The position numbers were made by a program, and so were the translations under genes. Shown here piece after piece: positions 44,756-52,924 of a stretch of 52,924 bases of DNA; the stretch's first letter is position 1; every line of letters starts with the position of its first letter. A model generated the notes under the pieces. The model searched no databases and was not told the origin of the DNA. It was given only the letters and a program-made list of their open reading frames with translations. The DNA lies in NCBI GenBank assembly GCA_025769875.1, contig JAGFNK010000367.1, positions 1 through 52,924 on the forward strand, given 5' to 3'. Origin of the DNA: Russula earlei. Its lineage: Eukaryota > Basidiomycota > Agaricomycetes > Russulales > Russulaceae.

Positions 44756-45243
44756 TGTTAAGATCCGTGAGATCTTAGTACCGACTCTTTAGTGAAAGAG
44801 TTGCTTGATATAGTTCAAGCACTAGACTTCAAACCCTTTGATATTATCTCAGGAAGATTGGATGTAGAAAATAGAAGGGGCCTCTTTCAGCTAGAGTCTG
44901 CACTACAATTTGTTTAGATCGGTAGACAAGATGATTGTCTTGTTAAAAGTGTAAGTCGAACGTAAGGCTCAACTTCTTGGTACCACAGACTATTTATACG
45001 ATATGTCGATAACTGCTGATCCGATTCGTATGAAACTCAGGGTGCACATAGCTGAGAACCAGTAGTATCCAAATACAGAAAGCGCAATTCAATAATGTTA
45101 GAAATGACTCATGTGTGAGTCATTCTTTCCTAGTATCAGTCATGAATCAATAAGCAGTGAGTAAGCTCTTACTGATCAGGATCAGTAAGCAATCACTAAG
45201 CCAGACAGGATCAGTAAGCAATCAGTAAGCGACCACTAAGCCA
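44756..45243 (-). mobile_element. Family F LTR, truncated copy
   Basis: Begins TGTTAAGATCC and aligns with 29490-30022 except that the last 40-60 bp, ending CCTAACA, are missing. No target duplication found on the right. The minus strand has TATAAATAG near 44995. It interrupts the pogo transposase N-terminus. Confidence 0.8.
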
Positions 45244-45697
45244 GATCAATAATTGGGACTTTGCTCTGTTCCCCATGGTGTGCTTGACGGAATGTGTTGA
45301 CTTTTTCTCATTCCCAATTTGGCAAGCATGATGTGACTTCATGCAATGCTTGATTTTGCTTGTCTGAGACCTTTTCCCAAATTTCTTGCTACACACCATA
45401 GATATCATAAGAATTACTATCTCCAGTCCAGGATACAAGGTGTAAGGTTGATATGTTCTCCAAACTTTATACAAAAATGCAATTCTTCTCTTATCCCATC
45501 ATCAAATTTCAGTTTTGGCTCAAAATCACCTACAAAGCAGTTTCTTGGAATATCTTCTGGGCATAGCTGTGTATAATCATCAACATGGGTACTTGTGAGC
45601 TATCTAATGGATACTATAAAAACTCTGAGGGTGTTTGCCCAAAACTGTGGCCATCAAAGCTGTTTGTCTCATTGACCCCAACATCTCAAAGAGGCAT
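45244..45697. other. Pogo right flank, no identified gene
   Basis: It should hold the transposase N-terminus and 5' untranslated region. Minus-strand frame 45474-45211 (87 codons) is not recognised as such. The 21-bp terminal repeat is at 45686-45706. Confidence 0.35.
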
Positions 45698-45718
45698 GAA
45701 ATACTGTACAGTGATCGC

Positions 45719-46024
45719 TCAGGCATTAGGTATCACCAATGTATACAATACTATTAAAAGGTCAATGCAGGTCAATTTGACAATGTACATTGGAACTGTA
45801 ATAGCCGAAAAGGAGACTGCACTTATCAACAGTGGAGCAACCAAATGTTTCATATCCCCAAAACTAACCAGGGAACTCCAAATTATTGACACCTAGAATA
45901 GTCAATAATGTCAATAACATCCCTGACCACCTAGGAAAGGTTACCCAAGCTGTAGACCTAGAACTGAAGTTACTAGGACAAAAGAATAGACATCAATTCC
46001 TTGTAGCAGATATTGGGCAAGATG
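45719..46024 (+). pseudogene. Family C retropepsin
   Basis: Continues the C element beyond the pogo insertion. The frame reads VNLTMYIGTVIAEKETALIN then SGATKCFISPKLT, and after a shift VDLELKLLGQKNRHQFLVAD and IGQDDLI. The catalytic triad DSG of aspartic proteases reads NSG here (AAC at 45828-45830). It would cleave the polyprotein; this copy should be inactive. It joins family D leader sequence at about 46025-46040. Confidence 0.72.
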
Positions 46025-47118
46025 ACTTAATCTTCCTGTCAGGAGAATTGAACCTCCTCATGAAGACTTCCCCCACCTTGCTGTCAAAGAGTTCCTTAGA
46101 GTCTTACCATTTGGACAACTCTTAAGCCACAATGAACATGCCCTATATCTCAAAACCCTTAGTTGACTTTTACCACCAGCACGACAACAGCTATTATACT
46201 GGAACCTTGCTCGAGCAAAGAACATTCAATGAAAACCAGTAGACTACCAGTCCCTATGTACTAGCAAACTAAACCTCTGGACTAGGGTCATCCAACCACA
46301 TCACCATTTTATCATTCACTCTTTAAGGACAGGCTATTGCCTCTTTTACCTAGCCTGGACATATATCAGTTACTATCGTCTCACCGTCCAATTCTACCAC
46401 CTGCACCTCAACCAAATACAAAGAGGAAACCAACCCTATGTCCAACTTGTCATTGTACCTGGAATACACAACACCTTTGATTGGGAAACTAACTCTTGGC
46501 TATATGACGCAGATTACAACCAACCTTGGGCAATTACCAGCCCAGCCGCCTCATATACTTGTCCTCCTGCATACTATTCAGTTCCAGCAACCCTAGAAGC
46601 CTCAAGTCTTGTGCCTCGACCTCTCACGCCAGTCCAAACCACTGTCCCAACCAGCCAAGAATGTTGGTCTGCTAGTACAGAAGACACTGAGTCAAATCTG
46701 TGGACAACAAGGTGTAACTGCAAAGCAGAGTATTGCATGTGCAGCTATCGACCAGATATACCTCCTACTCCTAACAGAATTACCTTGTGGACACCAGGCA
46801 ATTATCACCTCCCATTTCAGTAATTCTGGCTCCTTGACACAGAAGATGTGCATTGTCTCAACAACCCCCCTCTAGAGAAGCAGTTCCCAACGCAAGAGGA
46901 TTCCTTGTTGAAAGACCATTACCTCCTACTCCCCCTGAGGCCTACTTACCTTTGTTTACCAATCATATCCCTACGCCTGTCGTACATCCCCAACCCTTTG
47001 CATCTCCTCTTGTCAAATCCCCTGACAGTATTGACATCAGAGATACTGATTTACATTGTTGCTTACTGGAACAGTCCTTCCTAGCTCTAAACCTACCTAT
47101 GCATTCAAGAAGAGAATT
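46025..47118 (+). pseudogene. Second copy of family D leader protein
   Basis: Highly similar to 29105-30760 without the F LTR. It reads IEPPHEDFPHLAVKEFLRVL, RTGYCLFYLAWTYISYYRLT, YVQLVIVPGIHNTFDWETNS and a Cys-rich TRCNCKAEYCMCSYRPD. Stops and shifts are fewer than in the other copy but present (about 46167, 46230 and 46823). It ends where the minus-strand gypsy LTR starts. Conservation of the protein pattern between copies supports a real, unknown element protein. Confidence 0.65.
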
Positions 47119-48001
47119 TGTCATGGTAACAAGCTGTGTCAGTTCTCAAGCAGAAAGACAAGTTGATAGTAGAGATAAGTTCAAAGAACGGGCCGGTTCC
47201 CGTGTATAAAGAGTAAGGATCCCTGCAGTGGTCAAAGTGTTTTATGCTAATCAGGTTATGGCTAATAGACCATTCCTAGTATGACTCAGTCCATTGAGAA
47301 GCTAGGGTAAGTTGGTAATGGGATAGATTAGGGCTGGTTCCACTAGCTATATGCATTCAAGTCTGTCAGAGACCTTGAACAACACAAAGAGAGTAGAGGA
47401 AGGTAGGTCTTAAAGGAGGAGAGCTCTTCTCAGTGGAGTGAAGAGAGACTCTTAAAGAAGGAAGGGATAGGTAGAGTAGATGGTAGTTGGTGTGTGTGAA
47501 GAGTTGGTGAGATGAAGATGTGGATGTGGTTTGAGGATTAGGAGTGAAGTGGGTTGCAGGCAAATATGTTGGACAAGAGTAGGTTGGATTCTACAAGAGA
47601 CCAAGCTTAGGGCTTTGGTCACAAAGTACTGAGCTTATATATACAGGAGAAGTGCAGCAATAGCTGCACTTTGACCATGCTACTAGTATAGTAGGAGTCA
47701 TAATAAGTAGGAGTCATAGAAATGAAGCCATGAATGAGTCATAACCAAGTAACTGTGCTGCGCAATAAAGTGCGCAGCATTGCACAGTTGAAAGTAAGAA
47801 GTAGATATAAATGGAAGGAGAACCAAACAAAGGGAAAGTAACAGCAATCCAGTGTTACCTGGACATGTATGGATCACACGATGACCAAGAAGGGATCACA
47901 AGACATAAGAGATCACGAGACCAGTAAGTGAAGGGACGTATGAAAGCAAGCAGTCCATAGCAAAAGATAAGAAGTAAACATAAAAGGAAAATGGTGTAAC
48001 A
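47119..48001 (-). mobile_element. 3' LTR of minus-strand chromodomain gypsy element
   Basis: 883 bp. On the minus strand it begins TGTTACACC and ends GACA. The left boundary was set by where the D leader copy stops matching its homologue (after GAATT, 47114-47118). TATATATAAG on the minus strand is near 47642. The 5' LTR lies outside the window. Confidence 0.78.
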
Positions 48002-48012
48002 TCACCCCCCCA
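48002..48012 (-). other. Polypurine tract
   Basis: The minus strand reads GGGGGGGTGA immediately before the LTR, the plus-strand priming site for reverse transcription. Confidence 0.75.
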
Positions 48013-48029
48013 TCAAGGCCCATAGAAGT

Positions 48030-49348
48030 GAGAATGACAATGATAAGGCCAGCCTACTTTTCTCCAGGGTTGGTCCGACTTTGAAGGTTGTATCCTTTTT
48101 GTCTGACAATCTCCTCTGTTGGGACAGTTTGGTCATATGTGCCCCAATTCACCGCAATGAAAGCAGGATTTTCTGGAGTGATGGGAGGAGATAGGTGGGA
48201 GTCTGGGAGTGTCAGATGAGAAGGATGAGCCAGGGAGTTGGAAGGAGTCAGCAGAGGAAGACGAATCAAGTCGCATAAGTTCCTGTAAGCAACTACCATC
48301 TTCTTCTTCATCTGATCTGTCTTGCCACCTGAGGTTGAGGGTAACCCGATTGAGAGTATTGGTGGTGGCAAGGGTTTGTCTGACTTCTTTAAGGTGGCCT
48401 TGATGTTCGAGTATTTGGGCAAAGAGGAGGCGTATGGTTTGTCTCCTTTTGAGGATCTCCATTGTCCTGTACCTGTATGACTTGACTCCTGCTGTGAGGG
48501 AGGGGTCATTGTTGTCCTCGATGGCCCTATCAATGAAGTTTGTATAAGGCTGGTTAGCGAGGAGCATGTCCCACTGCTCCTCATTGTGGACTGAGATGGG
48601 CCAGGCAGCAGGGATCGGTGTGAATACTCGAGAGAAAATGGGGGCTCCCTTGCCAAGGGTAGCATGGATGAGGGGTTCTGGTCAGTCGTCCAGCTTGACA
48701 AGAAACCAGTTTGCCCTGTACATGGTTCCTCCAGGGTACTCAGGGACTGCAAAGTCAATGAGGGGGTAGTCAGAGAAGGGGATCCAGTCAGGGCTGGGTT
48801 GTGGAAGGCAAGAGGTGTCAAAGAATTTGGTGGCCTCAAATTGCTCAGCAAGGGAGAATGGGGATGGAGTGCATGCTGGGAAAAGGTCAAGTCCCAGGGT
48901 GTTGCACTCAGATCCGAGAAGGGTTGAGGAGAGGGAGACAGATGGTGAAAGAGGGGAGAGAGAGACTCGGGTGGCGGTGTTGTTGTCCTCCTCATCGCAC
49001 TCATAGGCAGGGGGGTTTTTGAATGGTAAGGACCTTCTTGCCAATTGTGGAGTGGGGGAGGCAATAGCATCGTCGATGACGTAGGAAAGTGTGGAGGAAG
49101 GGTAGGCGAGATTGGGGGAGGCACAAGTGGGGACTGGGGATGAGGGACAGTAGGCAGGGGATGAGTAGGTTGGGACAGGTGAGGATGGAATATAAACTGG
49201 GGATTGAGACATTGGCAGTAATGAGAAGAGGTAGAGTTTGAAGGTGCAGGAGATGAGGAAGAAGTTTGGTAGGTATTGTGGATGAGATGGCAGGCAAGTT
49301 GTAGAAGATGTTCTGCCAACTCAAGTTCTGGAGGAGAGTTTTTATACA
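48030..49348 (-). pseudogene. Gag-like zinc-knuckle ORF downstream of pol
   Basis: On the same strand as pol and located between the chromodomain and the 3' LTR. One minus frame from ATG 49212 reads Pro/Ser-rich (MSQSPVYIPSSPVPTYSS), then GGTMYRANWFLVKLDD, a TGA at 48682, PEPLIHATLGKGAPIFSRVF, a helical region (MEILKRRQTIRLLFAQILEH) and a C-terminal CX2CX4HX4C knuckle CFHCGELGHI-stop-PNC whose TGA (48133-48135) probably replaced CGA. The N-terminus may instead be in another frame from 49348 (MYKNSPPELELAEHLLQLA). The knuckle and preceding domain suggest a nucleocapsid-like protein. Gag normally precedes pol, so this position is unusual. Confidence 0.6.
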
Positions 49349-51660
49349 TGAGCTCATCCACCCCCAGGGGAAATTGTCATAGAGTTCAAGTATTCTTTGA
49401 GTAGAGCTGGAGTGTGAAGGTCAGCAGAATTCACCCATGAGTGCTCTGAAACCGGGTATCCTTCCCAATGAACAAGATATTGTGTCCTGCCTTGGTACTT
49501 CCTGTCTCCGATGATAGCTGCAATTTCATATTCTTCCTCTCCTTGTACAATGTCAGGTGGTGGTCGGGTGAAAGCTTTGCCATATGCCCCTGTTTCAGTG
49601 AATGGCATGGGAAGATCCACATGAAACACATTGTGGATTCTCATTGAGGGGGGCAATTTGATGTGATACACCACTGGTGTGATTTGTTGTATCACCTCAA
49701 ATGGTCCATAACACTGGGGGGCAAGCTTGGTTCTTCTGATGGTTTGATGCATTTCAGAAGTTCCTCCTGTGCCCTGGATTGTACCTGTTCCATGATTTTG
49801 AGATGTGTTTCAGCCTCAGGAACAGATATGTCCATTGTAGTCCATTTGGCAGTTGGATTGAAACCAAGGAGAAGTTTGTGTGGTGTGTGCCTGGTGCCTT
49901 CATGTCACCAAGTATTGTGAGCAAACTCAGCAATGAGGAGTAGTGTGTGCCAATCATTTTGCCATCCATTTATGAATTCCCTTAGATAAGTCTCTATCCA
50001 GAGGTTCATCCGCTTGGTTTGTCCATCTGTGCATGGGTGAAAGGCGGTGCTCAAATTTTGTTTGATCCCTGTGGCTTTACAGATGGCCCTGGCAATGGTC
50101 CCTTTGAAACAGGGGTCCCTGTCAGAGATAATTCTCTTCAGAATTCTGAACCATGGAAATAGATTAGCCAGGTACTTGATGGCAATGCCCTGACTATCTA
50201 TGGTTTTATTGCAGGGGATAAACTTTGTGGCCTTTGAACAGCCTTTATTGACGATGGTAAGAATCGAATCATATGATCCAGACTTTGGAAGATCCATGAT
50301 AAGGTCCATTGAAACATATTGGAAGGGGCCAGCTGACACATTTGTATCAAATGGTTGGAGTGGCGCATGTTTCAGGGTGGTGATGGCTTTAGATTCTTGA
50401 CACTTAGCACATCCCTTGATGTATTCTTCTACAAAGAGGCGGAGTCTAGGCCCTTCATATTTCCTTCTTATAAGATCCCAAGTGTTAGTGATGCCAGGGT
50501 GTCCTCCCACTGGGGAATCATGGGATTCCTTCAAGACTTCCCGTCATAAAACGGGATCATCAGGCAGGTAAGTGCATAAGGGGAGTGACTTGTGTGAGTA
50601 AGGTTTGCATGCAAAAGCTTCCTGGTTATCGCCAAAGGTACAGTTAAGGGTAGGAGCATGAGCTTCAGGGACTTTTGCCATTTGCAAGTGCTCATTGAAG
50701 ACCTGATCAGGTAGGAGTGTGATGGCTTTGTTATGGATATTTTCTGCTTTGTGATCAGGTCATCATGATAGAATATCAGCAACAGTGTTGAACTTTCCAG
50801 GGATAGTCATCAACTTGAAATTGTATTCCTGGAGAAGGGCCATCCACCTTGCTTGACATGGTGAAAGGTCCTGGGGTTTGCGGATGTAGGCCAGATTGGC
50901 ATGATCAGTGCGAATAGTTACTTCATGACGTGCCCCAAGTAGCCAGTGTTGATATTCTTTGAGGACAGATACTATAGCAAGTAGTTCTCTGTCATGGATA
51001 TCATAGTTCCTTTCTGCTGGTAGTAGTGATCATGAATAATATACCAGAGGATGGATACCATCTTCAAATTGCTGAGATATAGTGGCTCCCAGAGCGAAAG
51101 AAGAGGCATCTGCGTCAACAATGAAAGGTTTGTTGAAGTCTGGGTTGCGAAGAACAGGGTAGTGGGTGAGGATATTCTTGAGAATATTGAATGATGATTC
51201 TGTGTAATTATCCCAGATCCAAGGTTTGTTCTTCTTTGTGAGCCAGACTAGAGGTTGAACAATATCCAAATATTTTGGAATGAAGTTGCAATCGTAGTTC
51301 CCAAATCCAAGAAAAGAGCATGGCTCATGTAGATTGGTAGGGGCTTTCCACAATCACCAAGTCCCTTGACTTTGATTGTGTCCATTTTAATCATTCCTTT
51401 GCCAATAACGATGCCAAGATAGTCAATTTCTTCTTTGTGGAATTGACATTTCTCAGGTTCAAGAAAGAGGTCATATCTTGAAGTTTCTTAAAGATGCGAG
51501 TAACAAGGTCTTGTGATACTCCCATCCTTTAGATGCTTGTGTGGCAATGATGCCATTGTCCATATAGATGTGGAACTCCATATCATGATGATTGAGTTCT
51601 TCTCTAAAGATATCATTGACCATAGATTGAAAGGTAGCAGGGGCGTTGGTGAGACCAAAG

Positions 51661-51955
51661 TGTTGGATATACAATCTGTCATATAGATTAATCCACTTCA
51701 CTGTACCCAAGGCTAGGTAGCTCAGTGGTTAGAGCACCTGGTATATATCCAGGAGGTCCTGGGTTCAATCCCCAGTCTGGCCATTTTCTTAATTGCACCA
51801 GGATATAGGGAATCATGTGAGCACATGTCAACCCCCTCCTCTGAGGTCCCCAGGTTGGGTCACATAGTGTTGAACCCACAAGTCGGACCCAAGAGGGTGG
51901 CAATGACTAAGCACCTCCTCTGAGGTCTCTCTATCTGTGGTTGCATTTCACAACA
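51661..51955 (+). mobile_element. 295-bp LTR-like element carrying a tRNA cloverleaf
   Basis: Ends TGTTG..CAACA, with a 5-bp duplication CAAAG (51656-51660 and 51956-51960). Ignoring the element and one CAAAG restores the RT frame as VMTFGLTNAPATFQ, so the boundaries are exact. A tRNA-like sequence occupies bases 51-123 of the element. CCTCCTCTGAGGTC occurs twice in the 3' half (51836-51849, 51915-51928). There is no A-tail and no coding capacity. The 3' end of a second copy is at 1-46. Confidence 0.9.
51711..51783 (+). tRNA. tRNA-Ile(UAU)-like domain of the 295-bp element
   Basis: 73 nt fold into a complete cloverleaf: acceptor GGCTAGG/TCTGGCC with two G-U pairs, D stem GCTC/GAGC, anticodon stem CCTGG/CCAGG, T stem CTGGG/CCCAG. 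The loop TATATAT would give anticodon UAU, but position 33 is A instead of the near-universal U, so it is unlikely to work in translation. Box A TAGCTCAGTGG is perfect and box B GGTTCAATCCC differs by one base from consensus. A TTTT run follows at 51784-51788. It is more likely a Pol III promoter than a functional tRNA. Confidence 0.75.
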
Positions 51956-52924
51956 CAAAGGTCATCACCATAGGTTCAAATAAGCCCTTGTTTGTTTTAA
52001 ATGCTGCCTTCCATTGATTGCTGTCTTTAATGTGTATGTTGTTATAACCCCATTGTATGTTGAACTTAGTAAAGTATTGTTTACTTCCTAAGCAAGTGAT
52101 GATTTCAGGAATAAGAGGAAGGGGGGTTTTGTTTTCAACGGTAATTGCAATTAAGACATCTATAGTCCTGGATGTAGCATCATTTGCCATCTTTCTTGCC
52201 TACAAAGAAGCAAGGAGAGGCATATGGTGACTTTGAAGGACATATATATCCTTTTTCCAAGTGTTATTTTAGGAATTCATCTTGGGCCTGTTGTTCCACT
52301 GGTGCAAGAGGATAAATCTTGCAATTGAGCATAGATGGAGCATCAGGGATTAGGTCTATGGCATGATCCCAAGTTTTAGAAGTAGGAAAGCAATGAGAGG
52401 CTTCTTCAGAGAAAAGCCTTTCAAAGCAATGATAGTCAGGAGGGACTAAGTCCTTCCAGTCCTTCTTATCTTGATCAGCTGCTTGTGCAGCTAATTGAGT
52501 AGAAGTGCTAATTTTTGCTACTCTAATTGGAGTAGGATCAAAGCGTGGGGGTTATAGGAAGTTGTTTGATCCATTTGTCGGCATCCCAAGTAGAGGCTAC
52601 AACAGTATCCTCAAGGGTTCCTTTGGTCCAATCAACAGTAGGGTTGGTAGCACAGAGGAATGGGAAGCCCAGAAGCATGTCATCGGTGATATTTCAGCAA
52701 TATAGAAGCGCATTCGATGTTCTTGTCCTTTAAATCAAATGTAAAGATCAACTGCTTCTGTGACAGTTCCAGCTTTGTTGTGAGTACCATCTACATTGCG
52801 CATGACTTTTGGCTTTTGTAGAGTGGACACTGGGAGTTTATAATGGGAGATGATATTTTGTGGATGAAGTTGTTGGTTGCTCCACTATTGAGTAAAGCAG
52901 TGAGTGAGATTGGCCCTTCATCCA

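Larger units (their letters stand above)
42298..45706 (-). mobile_element. Pogo/Fot1-like DNA transposon
   Basis: 3,409 bp including an LTR insertion. The terminal inverted repeats are 21 bp (CAGTGTTTCATGCCTCTTTGA, one mismatch) with a TA target duplication (42296-42297, 45707-45708), as in the Tc1/mariner superfamily. It inserted 5 bp after the stop codon of family C gag. It encodes a DDE_1 transposase on the minus strand. Confidence 0.92.
49354..52924 (-). pseudogene. Gypsy polyprotein: protease, RT, RNase H, integrase, chromodomain (partial)
   Basis: Reading leftward. The retropepsin at the window edge has LTALLNSGATNNFI, with catalytic Asp changed to Asn (52887-52889). RT has KNKTPLPLIPEIITCL-like blocks, KFNIQWGYNNIHI (first catalytic Asp to Asn, 52059-52061), EPMVMTF, then the tRNA-element insertion, FGLTNAPATFQ and YMDN in place of YMDD (51555-51557). 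RNase H has FIVDADASSFALGA, RELLAIV and RTDHANLAYI. Integrase has an HHCC finger (GGHPG, CAKC), SMDLIMDLP, ISDRD and GQTKRMN, where catalytic Glu is Lys (50013-50015). The chromodomain is YEIAAIIGDRKYQGRTQYLV then HWEGYPVSEHSWV (49540-49430). TGA replaces Arg at 51030, 50764, 50761, 50544 and 49905. A frameshift lies near 49755. Dead. Confidence 0.92.

Noticed and set aside
48054..49361. A 435-codon minus-strand ORF as the real downstream gene
   Set aside because: Most of it is Ser/Pro/Leu-rich and lacks motifs, while the overlapping frame carries the zinc knuckle and a plausible fold. Only its first 20-30 residues may be genuine, and its apparent start codon is GTG.
51711..51783. A functional tRNA-Ile gene
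   Set aside because: It lies inside a transposed 295-bp element within a retroelement RT gene, and position 33 of the anticodon loop is A instead of U. It is treated as a Pol III promoter domain.

Overview
The window looks like a transposon graveyard from a basidiomycete, most likely an agaricomycete. The evidence is a Plavaka-type transposase, PIF/Harbinger with a Myb partner, chromodomain Ty3/gypsy elements, short introns (about 46-51 nt) with GT..AG ends and CTGAC/CTGAT-like branch sites, and fragments of a fungal P450 and of the nucleoporin NUP188. I found no intact single-copy host gene. Species was not determined.

Layout. 1-2565: a Plavaka transposase gene split by a solo LTR (family A). 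3111-7293: nested inverted repeats around remnants of a gag-only retroelement. 7726-16976: a 9.25-kb element with hAT-like ends and an exact 8-bp target duplication. It carries pieces of NUP188, other host-like gene fragments and a solo LTR, but no transposase. 17567-38457: an old Ty3/gypsy-like element (family D: LTR, long leader ORF, gag, protease, RT). It is shredded by a family C LTR (itself carrying a D solo LTR), a Harbinger element, a family A LTR hit by a young gag-only element, a family F LTR, and a 4.3-kb long-TIR element carrying P450 pieces. 38458-46024: a family C element (LTR, gag, protease) interrupted by solo LTRs E and A and by a pogo-like element that contains an F LTR. 46025-47118: a second copy of the D leader. 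47119-52924: a chromodomain gypsy element on the minus strand, with a zinc-knuckle ORF downstream of pol. Its RT is split by a 295-bp element that carries a full tRNA cloverleaf; the 3' end of a second copy of that element opens the window.

Most insertions were placed to the base by target-site duplications, and several by rejoining of the interrupted reading frame when the insert is ignored. The copies show two decay signatures: recurrent in-frame TGA where relatives have Arg (CGA to TGA), and Asp-to-Asn or Glu-to-Lys changes at catalytic residues. The youngest-looking element is the gag-only retrotransposon at 24198-27988, with near-identical LTRs and an open 873-codon frame.

Most notable: (1) a short LTR-like element with TG..CA ends, a 5-bp target duplication and an internal tRNA-Ile-like Pol III promoter, comparable in concept to plant Cassandra elements, which carry 5S RNA; (2) the hAT-bounded cargo of host gene pieces; (3) the long-TIR element with captured P450 exons; (4) a gag-like zinc-knuckle ORF located after the chromodomain.
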